NCBI GenBank assembly: GCA_910587305.1
Contig: CAJUKV010000023.1
Coordinates: 1 to 59,177 of the forward strand
DNA length: 59,177 nt
From: an uncultured Lachnospiraceae bacterium
Lineage (GTDB): Bacteria; Bacillota; Clostridia; Lachnospirales; Lachnospiraceae
Direction: 5' to 3'
The translations under genes and the position numbers were made by a program. The notes beneath the pieces are model-generated. The model made no database searches and was not told the DNA's origin. It worked only from the letters and a program-made list of their open reading frames with translations. Position 1 is the stretch's first letter, and each line of letters starts with the position of its first letter. Shown one piece after another: positions 26,795 to 34,681 of this stretch.

Positions 26795-28225
26795 ATGGCT
26801 GAAAAAAAATTGGTAGAGGCAATTACATCTATGAGCGAAGATTTTGCCCAGTGGTATACGGATGTGGTAAAAAAAGCGGAGCTTATCGATTATTCTAATG
26901 TAAAGGGCTGTATGGTTATCAAACCCGCCGGATATGCCATCTGGGAAAATATTCAAAGGCAGCTGGACGAAAGGTTTAAGGCAACAGGCGTAGAGAATGT
27001 ATACATGCCTATGTTTATTCCTGAGAGCCTTTTGCAGAAGGAAAAGGATCATGTGGAAGGCTTTGCACCTGAGGTTGCGTGGGTGACCCATGGCGGATTA
27101 AATCCTCTTCAGGAAAGAATGTGCGTAAGGCCTACTTCGGAAACCCTGTTTTGCGATTTTTATAAGGGAGATATTCATTCTTATCGCGACCTGCCAAAGG
27201 TGTATAACCAGTGGTGCAGCGTGGTTCGCTGGGAAAAGGAGACAAGGCCTTTCCTGCGCTCCAGGGAATTTTTGTGGCAGGAGGGGCATACGGCTCATGC
27301 AACCGCAAAAGAGGCTGAGGAGAGAACGGAACAGATGCTGAATGTATATGCGGATTTCTGTGAGGAAGTGTTGGCAATACCTGTGATAAAAGGGCGCAAA
27401 ACGGAGAAGGAAAAATTTGCCGGAGCCCATGCCACTTACTCGATAGAGGCGCTTATGCATGACGGAAAAGCGCTTCAATCCGGAACCAGCCATAATTTTG
27501 GAGATGGTTTTGCAAGAGCCTTTGGCATCCAGTTTACGGATAAGGATAACCAGTTAAAGTACGTACATCAAACCTCCTGGGGAGTTTCCACCAGAATCAT
27601 CGGCGCGATTATTATGGTTCACGGGGACGATTCGGGGCTGGTGCTTCCGCCTAAGATTGCGCCTACCCAGGTTATGATTATACCGATTCAGCAAAAGAAG
27701 GAAGGGGTTCTCGATAAGGCGTATGCGCTTTGCGAAAAGCTTGGCAGTTTCCGCGTAAAGGTGGATGATAGTGATAAGAGTCCGGGGTGGAAGTTTTCCG
27801 AGCAGGAGATGCGCGGTATTCCGCTGCGTGTGGAGATCGGGCCTAAGGATATTGAGGCAGGAAAATGTATCATCTGCCGCCGGGATACCAGGGAAAAGGT
27901 TGAGGTAGAGCTGGAGCAGCTGGAAAAAACAGTGGAAGAGCTGCTTAACAAAATGCAGACGGAAATGCTCGAGAGGGCAAAGAAGCATTTGGAGGAACAT
28001 ACCTACACAGCATTGAATAGAGAAGAGTTTGAAAATACTTTTGCGGAGAAAACCGGTTTTGTGAAGGCAATGTGGTGTGGGGAGACGGCCTGCGAGGAAG
28101 CCATTAAAGAAAATATGGCGGTAACCAGCCGCTGTATGCCATTCAAACAGGAGTGCCTGTCGGAATCTTGTGTTTATTGTGGAAAACCTGCCAGGAAGAT
28201 GGTATATTGGGGGAAAGCTTATTAA
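26795..28225 (+). CDS. proS: Prolyl-tRNA synthetase, eukaryote/archaeal-like type
   Basis: Class II aminoacyl-tRNA synthetase of 476 aa that charges tRNA-Pro. It lacks the editing insertion of classical bacterial ProRS and carries the C-terminal zinc-binding extension (CGETACEE to CVYCGKPARKM) ending in KAY, as in archaeal/eukaryotic-type enzymes. Class II motifs are in RPTSETLFCDFYKG, REFLWQEGHTAH and the GVSTRIIGAIIMVHGDD segment. ATG 26795 has AGAGGAG upstream; the frame back to 26507 passes through the T-box and is not coding. Separate editing of Ala-tRNA-Pro would be needed elsewhere. Confidence 0.97.
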   Translation: MAEKKLVEAITSMSEDFAQWYTDVVKKAELIDYSNVKGCMVIKPAGYAIWENIQRQLDERFKATGVENVYMPMFIPESLLQKEKDHVEGFAPEVAWVTHGGLNPLQERMCVRPTSETLFCDFYKGDIHSYRDLPKVYNQWCSVVRWEKETRPFLRSREFLWQEGHTAHATAKEAEERTEQMLNVYADFCEEVLAIPVIKGRKTEKEKFAGAHATYSIEALMHDGKALQSGTSHNFGDGFARAFGIQFTDKDNQLKYVHQTSWGVSTRIIGAIIMVHGDDSGLVLPPKIAPTQVMIIPIQQKKEGVLDKAYALCEKLGSFRVKVDDSDKSPGWKFSEQEMRGIPLRVEIGPKDIEAGKCIICRRDTREKVEVELEQLEKTVEELLNKMQTEMLERAKKHLEEHTYTALNREEFENTFAEKTGFVKAMWCGETACEEAIKENMAVTSRCMPFKQECLSESCVYCGKPARKMVYWGKAY

Positions 28226-28344
28226 ACAATCCTCCGGCGCCTAAGGCGTGAAAAAGAGATGAAGACTTTCTGAGGCGTAAAGGAAAGCCGCCTATGCCGG
28301 GGAGTATGACCAGATATTATGAAATCAGAAGGAGAGCGGATACA

Positions 28345-29676
28345 GTGATCATTCAATTGCCTGAAAAGGTAAGGTACATTATTGGTTCCATCAGGAAAGC
28401 CGGTTATGAGGCGTTTGCCGTAGGAGGCTGTATCCGCGATTCCGTTTTAGGACGGGAACCTGACGACTGGGATATCACGACTTCCGCAACACCCCGGCAG
28501 GTGAAAGGCATTTTCGGGCATACCATAGACACCGGCATACAACACGGAACAGTTACGGTAATGCTTGAACGGGAAGGCTTTGAGGTGACCACCTACCGCA
28601 TTGACGGTAAATATGAGGATGGGCGGCATCCGAAGGAAGTGACTTTTACCCCAAGCCTTTTTGAGGATTTAAAGCGGAGAGACTTTACAATCAATGCGAT
28701 GGCCTACAATGATGAGGCCGGCCTGGTGGATGTGTTTGGCGGAATAGATGATATAAAAAGGAAGGTCATCCGCTGCGTGGGGGAACCCAAAGAGCGGTTT
28801 GGGGAGGACGCTCTCAGGATGATGCGGGCCGTGCGATTTTCGGGACAGCTGGGATATGAGATTGAAGCAAATACGGCAGGGGCCATCAGGGAATTAAATA
28901 CGAATTTAAAGTATGTCAGCGCTGAAAGGATTCAGACGGAGCTGGTAAAGCTGGTCACATCCCCCCACCCGGAAAAGTTACGCCTTGCCTATGAGACAGG
29001 AATTACACAGGTGATACTGCCGGAGTTTGACATATGCATGAAAACGGATCAAAATAATCCCCATCACTGCTATAAGGTAGGGGAGCATATATTAAAATCT
29101 ATGGAAGAAATAGAGCCTGATAAGATGCTGCGGTTGGCTATGCTGTTTCATGATATTGGAAAGCCAAAGAAGATCACATTAGATGAAAAAGGTATCCATC
29201 ACTTTCATGGGCACCCCGCCGTGTCGTCGGAAATGGCACGAGACATTTTAAAAAGATTAAAATTTGACAACCGAACGATTTATTTTGTAACAAAGCTGGT
29301 GAAATATCATGATTATGATGTAAAACCTGATCCCGCTGGAGTCAGGCGGGCAATTTTGAAAACAGGGGAGGATATTTTTCCCCTTTTATTTCAGGTAAAG
29401 GCGGCGGATATCAGGGCGCAAAGCGCTTATATGCGTGAGGAGAAGGAAGAAAAGCTTAAAGCCGTTTACCAGGTTTATCACCAAATTATTTCCGAAAAGC
29501 AGTGTGTTTCCCTGAAGGATCTGGCCGTTACGGGAAAAGATTTGATTGAGGAGACAGGAATGCAGGCGGGGCCCGAACTGGGGGAAGCGTTAAAAAAGTT
29601 ATTAGATTTTGTTGTGGAGGATCCTTCCCGAAACAAAAGGGAGATCCTTTTAAAAGCAGTGAAGGAATTTCAGTAA
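28345..29676 (+). CDS. cca: CCA tRNA nucleotidyltransferase
   Basis: Adds or repairs the 3'-CCA end of tRNAs. The N-terminal class II nucleotidyltransferase domain has VGGCIRDSVLG and metal-binding Asp41 and Asp43 (DDWDITT). The RRDFTINAMAYN and RFGEDALRMMRAVRFS motifs follow. A C-terminal HD domain (MLFHDIGKPKK) suggests additional phosphatase activity. I prefer GTG 28345 (AAGGAG 10 nt upstream, 443 aa). ATG 28294 or 28306 would add an N-terminal extension with poor signals. It follows proS and continues the tRNA theme. Confidence 0.94.
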   Translation: MIIQLPEKVRYIIGSIRKAGYEAFAVGGCIRDSVLGREPDDWDITTSATPRQVKGIFGHTIDTGIQHGTVTVMLEREGFEVTTYRIDGKYEDGRHPKEVTFTPSLFEDLKRRDFTINAMAYNDEAGLVDVFGGIDDIKRKVIRCVGEPKERFGEDALRMMRAVRFSGQLGYEIEANTAGAIRELNTNLKYVSAERIQTELVKLVTSPHPEKLRLAYETGITQVILPEFDICMKTDQNNPHHCYKVGEHILKSMEEIEPDKMLRLAMLFHDIGKPKKITLDEKGIHHFHGHPAVSSEMARDILKRLKFDNRTIYFVTKLVKYHDYDVKPDPAGVRRAILKTGEDIFPLLFQVKAADIRAQSAYMREEKEEKLKAVYQVYHQIISEKQCVSLKDLAVTGKDLIEETGMQAGPELGEALKKLLDFVVEDPSRNKREILLKAVKEFQ

Positions 29677-29732
29677 TACTTCAGACCGGTCATTCATATG
29701 ATAGGATATGACACAAATTGGGGGTAATCATT

Positions 29733-30722
29733 GTGAATGACAGAAGCGTCAGTCTGCTGGAAAATTATGATATAGAGGTGCTTCGTACTTGGAGAGGGCG
29801 GGGCGCTATTCTTTGTGAAACGAGGCAGGGCACTCTTATATGGAAGGAATATACCGGCCATAAGGAAAAGGCTGTTTTTCAGGATGCGCTGCTTACCATG
29901 ATCAGGGAAAGAGGATTTGGGAATGTAGAAGGCATTCTTAAAAATAAAGAGCAGGAGCTTTTAACACAGGATCAGGATGGAACTTTTTACATTCTTAAGA
30001 CTTATTGTGAGGGGCGGGAATGTAATGTTAAGGATATGGATGAATGCCGGCAGGCAGCCGAAATGCTTGCGCGGTTTCACAAGGTATCCTATATGGAGGA
30101 CTCTTTTAATGGCGGCAGTATGTCCCATCCTGCTCATATAGAGTTTGATAAGCATAATAAGGAGCTGCGCAGAGTCAGGAAATATTTGAAAGAGCGGAGT
30201 CAGAAGACGGATTTCGAAATATATCTGATGAGAAATTATGACTACTTTTTTAACCTGGCATTACAAATAACGGAAGAGCTGCGGTTTTACCAAAATAAGA
30301 TGGAGAACCGGTTTGTGTGCCATGGGGACTATCAGCATCACAATGTCATCATTTCCGAGGATGGAATGCATTTGATTAATTTTGAAAAATGCGTTTTTGA
30401 CTCTCCTGTCAGAGATTTATATCTGTTTATGCGAAAGCTGCTGGAAAAGAGCAATTGGACGCAAAGCGTGGGATTTGAGCTGGTGGGCTCTTATGAGAAG
30501 ATAAGACCTATAGCAAAAGAAGAATATCTGCAGCTTTATTATAGGCTGGCCTATCCGGAAAAGTTCTGGAAAATTGTCAATTTTTATTATAATTCAGGAA
30601 AAGCATGGATTCCAGGTAAGAACCTGGAAAAATTGTGTAAGATAACCGAGCAGGAAAAAGATAAAAGGGAATTCCTGGATAAATTTAAGCTGCGTTATGG
30701 GCTTTGTCCTGTGGAAATGTAG
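29733..30722 (+). CDS. CotS-like spore coat kinase-fold protein
   Basis: A 329-aa protein kinase-like (APH/CotS family) protein. LLENYDIEVLRTWRGRGA and ILKTYCEGRECN form the N-lobe. The C-lobe has FVCHGDYQHHNVII, the catalytic-loop HGDxxxxN of aminoglycoside-phosphotransferase-type kinases, then LINFEKCVFDSPVRDL, where the usual DFE/DFD is NFE. It is typical of spore-coat-associated CotS/YutH/YsxE proteins. GTG 29733 lies 8 nt after GGGGG; the TTG at 29718 is inside that site. Coat role inferred from family. Confidence 0.85.
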   Translation: MNDRSVSLLENYDIEVLRTWRGRGAILCETRQGTLIWKEYTGHKEKAVFQDALLTMIRERGFGNVEGILKNKEQELLTQDQDGTFYILKTYCEGRECNVKDMDECRQAAEMLARFHKVSYMEDSFNGGSMSHPAHIEFDKHNKELRRVRKYLKERSQKTDFEIYLMRNYDYFFNLALQITEELRFYQNKMENRFVCHGDYQHHNVIISEDGMHLINFEKCVFDSPVRDLYLFMRKLLEKSNWTQSVGFELVGSYEKIRPIAKEEYLQLYYRLAYPEKFWKIVNFYYNSGKAWIPGKNLEKLCKITEQEKDKREFLDKFKLRYGLCPVEM

Positions 30723-30745
30723 AGCTGGCAATTTTTTGTAAGCGT

Positions 30746-30773
30746 TTGACTAATTTCGGGTAAGTGATATACT
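30746..30773 (+). promoter_or_regulatory. Promoter of the PEGA lipoprotein gene
   Basis: TTGACT (30746-30751), 16-bp spacer, TATACT (30768-30773), about 70 bp upstream of the start. Confidence 0.7.
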
Positions 30774-30807
30774 GTAAGTCAGAAAGAGAATGAAACGAAT
30801 AATTGGC

Positions 30808-30850
30808 ACGGCATAGCGAGTACTATTTTTGCTATGCAGGGGGTATGATG
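30808..30850 (+). promoter_or_regulatory. TATGC-GGGGG leader element (copy 2), PEGA lipoprotein
   Basis: GCATAGC (30811-30817) pairs with GCTATGC (30831-30837). AGGGGGTATGATG then gives exactly 7 nt from the last G of GGGGG to ATG 30851. Same layout as the rqcP, ftsH and mtaB leaders. Confidence 0.7.
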
Positions 30851-32428
30851 ATGAATAGAAATAATATACAAAAGTTGATAAAACCTGTTCTTTGTGGGCT
30901 GTGCCTTATATTGACAGGATGCAGCGCCGCCAGCCTGGCCCACGAGTCTACTTTTGCAAGCTCTTATGAGAATGGAGAGGAAGAAGAAGCCGTAGATATT
31001 TATACTTCTGACGCATCGGTGATTATTGAAGGTACGAATGAGGAAGAACAAACTATTACGGTGCACCTGGTTAACAGAAATGAGAGTAGAACTTTAAATT
31101 ATAGTGGCGCCACGCTTATCTGCGATAAATATGGAAGCGCTATAACAATGGCGCAGCTTAAGGCCGGAGATATTGCAGATATTTCTTATAATGATGAGCT
31201 GGAAAAGGTAGGAACCATTAATCTGTCTAAAGATGCCTGGAGCTATGAAGGGATAGACAGATATATTTTGGATGCAGGTAACCAGAGCGCGGCAATTGGA
31301 GATGAAATGTACAGCATTGGCGGAAATGTAATGGTATTTTCAGATGGGAAAATAATTGATACTTCCCAGATTATCCGTCATGATGTGCTTTCCTTTCATG
31401 GAGTGGATCATAATATTATGAGCATTACGGTGGATAAAGGGCATGGGTACTTGAAGCTTGAAAATGAGGATGCCGTTTTGGGAGGATGGATAGAGATTGG
31501 ACAGGCAGTAATTTCTCAGATTGCTCCTGATATGCTGTTTACGGTACCGGAGGGAAGCTACACAGTCAGACTCAATGCGGATGGTGTGGATGAAATCAGG
31601 GAAGTGACCATTGGGAGAAATAAGGAAACGGTTTTGAACCTTGAGGATATTGAAATTCCCGAGCCTGAGGACGGTACCGTAATATTTGAAATTACCCCGA
31701 CACCCTCGGCGGTGTATGTGGATGATGTGAAGATAGAAACGAAATATCCGGTGAAACTGGCAGTAGGGCTCCATCAGGCTACGGCAGAGGCTTCGGGTTA
31801 TGAAACTCTGTCACAGTACTTTCAGGTGGAGGGAGGCAGAACCACTGTTAAGATGAATTTAGTGGAGAGAGCCACTGTTTCAGGGAACAGCGTTACCAAT
31901 AATGTGGAGGAAGAAAAAAAGACCAATACGGTTACCATCGATACGCCTGCGAATGTTGAAGTATATCAGGATAATCTCTATATGGGGATTGCACCGGTTA
32001 CTTATGATAAGACGCCGGGAGAACACACGATTACCTTAAGAAGAACGGGCTATATTACCAGGAGCTACAGTATAAATATTGCGGATGATGACAAGGATGT
32101 CACTTATTCCTTCCCGGATTTGGATCCTGAAAATAGCGATAGTACGGTAAGTGGCAATAATGTTGATAAAAATACGGTAAGCGGCAATAATCTTGACGAA
32201 GATAAGGATAAAAATGAAAAACGTCAGGAAAGCGCAGGGAACCAAAGCAGTTCAGGTAATAATACAGGTAACAATAATAATTCAGGGAATACAAACAATA
32301 CAGGCAATAGCGGCAATACGGACAATAATGATCATACGGGAAATGAAAATGATGATAATACGGTAAGCGGCAATACGGTAAGCGGCAACGCACTTGACGG
32401 GGATTCAAATTTGCCTGAAAATGATTAA
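30851..32428 (+). CDS. PEGA-domain lipoprotein with a low-complexity C-terminus
   Basis: A 525-aa extracytoplasmic lipoprotein. The signal peptide ends in the lipobox LTGC with Cys24. A region of unknown fold follows (about 40-270). Two PEGA domains come next: one with TPSAVYVDDVKIETKYPVKL and one with TPANVEVYQDNLYMGIAPVTY. The tail (about 425-525) is rich in Asn/Gly/Ser/Asp and repeats TVSGN several times. Of three in-frame ATGs I chose 30851, which has the 7-nt spacing seen in the other leader elements. PEGA domains are often found in surface proteins; the function here is unknown. Confidence 0.85.
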   Translation: MNRNNIQKLIKPVLCGLCLILTGCSAASLAHESTFASSYENGEEEEAVDIYTSDASVIIEGTNEEEQTITVHLVNRNESRTLNYSGATLICDKYGSAITMAQLKAGDIADISYNDELEKVGTINLSKDAWSYEGIDRYILDAGNQSAAIGDEMYSIGGNVMVFSDGKIIDTSQIIRHDVLSFHGVDHNIMSITVDKGHGYLKLENEDAVLGGWIEIGQAVISQIAPDMLFTVPEGSYTVRLNADGVDEIREVTIGRNKETVLNLEDIEIPEPEDGTVIFEITPTPSAVYVDDVKIETKYPVKLAVGLHQATAEASGYETLSQYFQVEGGRTTVKMNLVERATVSGNSVTNNVEEEKKTNTVTIDTPANVEVYQDNLYMGIAPVTYDKTPGEHTITLRRTGYITRSYSINIADDDKDVTYSFPDLDPENSDSTVSGNNVDKNTVSGNNLDEDKDKNEKRQESAGNQSSSGNNTGNNNNSGNTNNTGNSGNTDNNDHTGNENDDNTVSGNTVSGNALDGDSNLPEND

Positions 32429-32537
32429 TGCTATATGGACAGGAAAAAGCTTTTGCGGTTTGATTTGCTTAAGCGCAGGAAAGGTTATATTGTTACTTTA
32501 AAAATGTATAAAATGTTTTGGACCGGGGAAATATACC

Positions 32538-32566
32538 TTGACAAATATACCCAGAGACGATATATA
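32538..32566 (+). promoter_or_regulatory. Promoter of hup
   Basis: TTGACA (32538-32543), 17-bp spacer, TATATA (32561-32566), about 65 bp upstream of the HU start. Confidence 0.8.
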
Positions 32567-32632
32567 TAGATATAGGCGTTTCAAGAAGAGACATCTGAAA
32601 ACACTCATATAATAATAGAGGAGGAGTTTGAA

Positions 32633-32908
32633 ATGAACAAAACAGAGTTAGTTGCTGCAATGGCAGAACAGGCTGGCTTATCCAAGAAGGATGCGGAGCA
32701 GGCTTTAAAGGCTTTTATTGATGTTGTATCAGCAGAATTAAAGAAAGATGGAAAGGTTCAGTTAGTTGGTTTTGGTACTTTCGAAGTGTCCAAGAGAGCA
32801 GCAAGAGACGGCAGAAATCCCCGTACAGGTGCGGTAATGCCTATTCCGGCATCAAAGGCTCCTAAGTTTAAAGCAGGAAAGGCTTTAAAGGATATGATCA
32901 ACGAATAA
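32633..32908 (+). CDS. hup: HU family DNA-binding protein
   Basis: Histone-like nucleoid protein of 91 aa that bends and wraps DNA as a dimer. It has the N-terminal MNKTELVAAMAEQAGLSKKDAEQAL-type helices, the GFGTFEVSKRAARDGRNPRTG signature and the C-terminal FKAGKALKDMIN. The ribosome binding site is AGGAGGAG. Monocistronic, between its own promoter and terminator. Confidence 0.98.
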   Translation: MNKTELVAAMAEQAGLSKKDAEQALKAFIDVVSAELKKDGKVQLVGFGTFEVSKRAARDGRNPRTGAVMPIPASKAPKFKAGKALKDMINE

Positions 32909-32923
32909 GATAAAGTAATTAGG

Positions 32924-32949
32924 GAACCTGCTTTGTGCAGGTTCTTTTT
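32924..32949 (+). terminator. Intrinsic terminator after hup
   Basis: Stem GAACCTGC / GCAGGTTC with a TTTGT loop, followed by TTTTT. Confidence 0.92.
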
Positions 32950-32952
32950 ATG

Positions 32953-32985
32953 CAATAAGCCGATTCGCGAAGCGTGTCGGCGTTT
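32953..32985. repeat. Dispersed palindromic repeat (copy 3)
   Basis: CAATAAGCCGATTCGCG then AAGCGTGTCGGCGTTT. GCCGA / TCGGC arms flank CGC-GAA-GCG. It directly follows the hup terminator, as copy 2 follows the terminator at 18560. Copy 1 lies in the end of trpE. Confidence 0.65.
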
Positions 32986-33035
32986 GCTTGCAGCAGTGCT
33001 GCAAGCAAAGTTTGCGATATGCAGGGGGTATAGAA
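32986..33035 (+). promoter_or_regulatory. TATGC-GGGGG leader element (copy 3), rqcP
   Basis: A palindrome GCTTGCAGCA / TGCTGCAAGC is followed by TTTGCGATATGCAGGGGGTATAG and 7 nt from GGGGG to ATG 33036. GGGGGTATAG is fully complementary to CTATACCCCC at 39962-39971. Confidence 0.7.
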
Positions 33036-33275
33036 ATGAGATTGGATAAATATTTAAAAGTTTCCCGGTTAATCAAGAGAAGAACAGTTGCCAATGAAGC
33101 CTGTGACGCGGGAAGGGTTTTTATTAATGACAGGCCTGCTAAGGCATCGGCAGATGTAAAAGTTGGAGATGTTATTACGATTGCTTTTGGCAATAAGGAT
33201 GTGAAGGTAGAAGTACTGAATGTACAGGAAACAGTGAAAAAAGAGGAAGCAAAAGAGCTGTTTAAATATTTATAG
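33036..33275 (+). CDS. rqcP: S4-domain RNA-binding protein RqcP
   Basis: A 79-aa S4 protein, orthologue of B. subtilis YabO/RqcP, which acts with RqcH in adding alanine tails to nascent chains on stalled large ribosomal subunits. The S4 motif MRLDKYLKVSRLIKRRTVANEACDAGRVFIN occupies the first 31 residues. ATG 33036 is supported by GGGGG 7 nt upstream; the longer frame runs back through the leader hairpin. First gene of a cluster in the same order as B. subtilis yabO-yabP-yabQ-divIC. Confidence 0.94.
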   Translation: MRLDKYLKVSRLIKRRTVANEACDAGRVFINDRPAKASADVKVGDVITIAFGNKDVKVEVLNVQETVKKEEAKELFKYL

Positions 33276-33378
33276 ACAAAAATTTGTTGGCTCATAAAAA
33301 AGTGATTCTATATTGACAAGTTCTCTAATATAATTTTTTAAAGGGATTTACGGGGTATTGACAGCATGGAGGATTCAT

Positions 33379-33669
33379 ATGGAAGAGCTGACAAATGTAA
33401 ATAAACGAGCACATAAGCTAATGCTGAACAATAGAAGAACATGTAATTTGACAGGTATAAATGATGTATTGTCTTTTGATGAAAATGAAATAATTCTGGA
33501 AACGGAACAAGGTATGTTAATGATCAAGGGAAATGAATTACATGTAAGCAGGCTTACCCTGGATAAGGGAGAAGTGGATGTGGACGGAAGGGTTGACAGC
33601 TTCACTTATTCGGAACAGGCGGGGATTGGCGCTAAGGGAGAGTCATTGCTGGCAAGATTGTTTAAGTAG
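33379..33669 (+). CDS. yabP: Sporulation protein YabP
   Basis: A 96-aa protein with the YabP-type repeat of beta strands: NRRTCNLTGINDVLSFDENEI, LETEQGMLMIKGNELHVSRL and LDKGEVDVDGRVDSFTYSE. In B. subtilis YabP is made in the mother cell under sigma-E. ATG 33379 has GGAGG 7 nt upstream. A sigma-E-like pair (CTATATT at 33308, AATATAAT at 33327) has a short spacer, so I give it only weak weight. yabQ starts within a few bases of its stop. Confidence 0.9.
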   Translation: MEELTNVNKRAHKLMLNNRRTCNLTGINDVLSFDENEIILETEQGMLMIKGNELHVSRLTLDKGEVDVDGRVDSFTYSEQAGIGAKGESLLARLFK

Positions 33670-33675
33670 GTGTTT

Positions 33676-34164
33676 ATGAGCCCGGATATTGTAAATGAGG
33701 TAACATTTTTGCTGCATTCCTTTTTGCTGGGAATTGCAATTACTTTTGCTTATGATGGCTTTTTGATTTTGCGCAGGCTGGTGCGCCACAGTCTTTTTTT
33801 GATTTCTCTGGAGGACATGATCTTTTGGATTGCCTGTGCAATCGGCGTTTTTTATATGCTTTATGAGGAAAATAATGGAGTTTTAAGGTGGTTTGCGGTG
33901 TTTGGAGCAGCTATTGGAATGCTTGTATATAAAAAAAGCGTCAGCTCGCTGTTTGTAAATATTTTGACCACAATAATAGAGCGTATATTTCATGTATTTT
34001 TTTGCTTTTTGCGGTTTATTCTTAGACCGGCTCGGTTTTTAGGGAAAAAAACAGGTTTGCTTTTCGGGCGTTTTTTCCGGAAAGGAAAGAAAGCGGGGAA
34101 ATATTTAAAAAACAAGTTGACGGGTAAGTTGAAATTACTTAAAATAACATTATCTAAGCATTAA
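33676..34164 (+). CDS. yabQ: Spore cortex biosynthesis protein YabQ
   Basis: A 162-aa membrane protein with about four hydrophobic segments (about 8-28, 38-58, 65-82, 94-115) and a very basic C-terminal tail rich in Lys/Arg. It matches YabQ, which in B. subtilis is needed for cortex formation in the outer forespore membrane. GTG 33670, two codons earlier, is the alternative start; the ribosome binding site is poor and translation may be coupled to yabP. Confidence 0.88.
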   Translation: MSPDIVNEVTFLLHSFLLGIAITFAYDGFLILRRLVRHSLFLISLEDMIFWIACAIGVFYMLYEENNGVLRWFAVFGAAIGMLVYKKSVSSLFVNILTTIIERIFHVFFCFLRFILRPARFLGKKTGLLFGRFFRKGKKAGKYLKNKLTGKLKLLKITLSKH

Positions 34165-34215
34165 GGGGAGTCGCCCTCGAAATGGGCAGCTGGAAAATGA
34201 AGGGATAAAAATATA

Positions 34216-34521
34216 ATGGCAAGAGTGGTTGCACATAGAAGAAGGCGGCAGAACCGTTTTGGCATGTTTTTGGTTTTCATGGTCGTGATCATGCTGCTTG
34301 TTGTGGTAGCGTTTAACAGTGTGGAGCTTATGGCGAAGCAGGAAACCTACCATCAAAAAGAAGCGGCATTGGAGGAACAGATTGCGGCGGAAGAAGAACG
34401 CGCGCTGGAAATAGAAGAGTTTGAAAAGTATACGCATACCAAGAAATATATTGAGGAAATAGCAAGAGATAAGCTTGGTTTGGTGTATGAAGGCGAAATT
34501 GTATTTAGAGATGAAAATTGA
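34216..34521 (+). CDS. divIC: Septum formation initiator, DivIC/FtsB family
   Basis: A 101-aa bitopic division protein. The basic cytoplasmic N-terminus (HRRRRQNRF) is followed by one transmembrane helix (about 16-34), a periplasm-facing coiled coil (about 38-75) and the family motif YIEEIARDKLGLVYEGEIVF. In B. subtilis DivIC works with FtsL and DivIB in the divisome. It precedes spoIIE, as in B. subtilis, and is closed off by a terminator. Confidence 0.93.
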   Translation: MARVVAHRRRRQNRFGMFLVFMVVIMLLVVVAFNSVELMAKQETYHQKEAALEEQIAAEEERALEIEEFEKYTHTKKYIEEIARDKLGLVYEGEIVFRDEN

Positions 34522-34524
34522 GGC

Positions 34525-34557
34525 AGGCTGTCCGTTGCGGGATAGCCTGTTTTGTTT
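34525..34557 (+). terminator. Intrinsic terminator after divIC
   Basis: A 9-bp stem AGGCTGTCC / GGATAGCCT (one G-T pair) with a GTTGCG loop, followed by GTTTTGTTT. It separates divIC from the dedicated spoIIE promoter. Confidence 0.85.
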
Positions 34558-34589
34558 AACATTAGACAGGCAGGGCCAAAATGGCGTTT

Positions 34590-34657
34590 GTTGTCAAAAT
34601 ATTTTCTGATTTCACGGTTTGTTTTTGACAAAATATTTTTTATATACCGTGTATAAT
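34590..34657 (+). promoter_or_regulatory. spoIIE promoter with long spacer and Spo0A-box-like sites
   Basis: TTGACA (34625-34630) and TATAAT (34652-34657) are separated by 21 bp, the unusual spacing described for the Spo0A-activated sigma-A promoter of B. subtilis spoIIE. Box-like sites are GTTGTCAAA (34590-34598, 8 of 9 to TTTGTCRAA) and TTTGACAAA (34624-34632, an exact complement match) overlapping the -35. Confidence 0.75.
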
Positions 34658-34681
34658 AATCCCTTGCAGGAGGGAGCGGTT

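Noticed and set aside
32988..33035. Peptides such as SLRYAGG upstream of rqcP, ftsH and mtaB as real N-termini
   Set aside because: They are translations of the hairpin leader. The genuine family N-termini start 7 nt after the GGGGG site.
33308..33334. Sigma-E promoter for yabP
   Set aside because: -35 and -10 resemble the consensus but the spacer is too short by about 1-2 bp; kept only as a remark under yabP.
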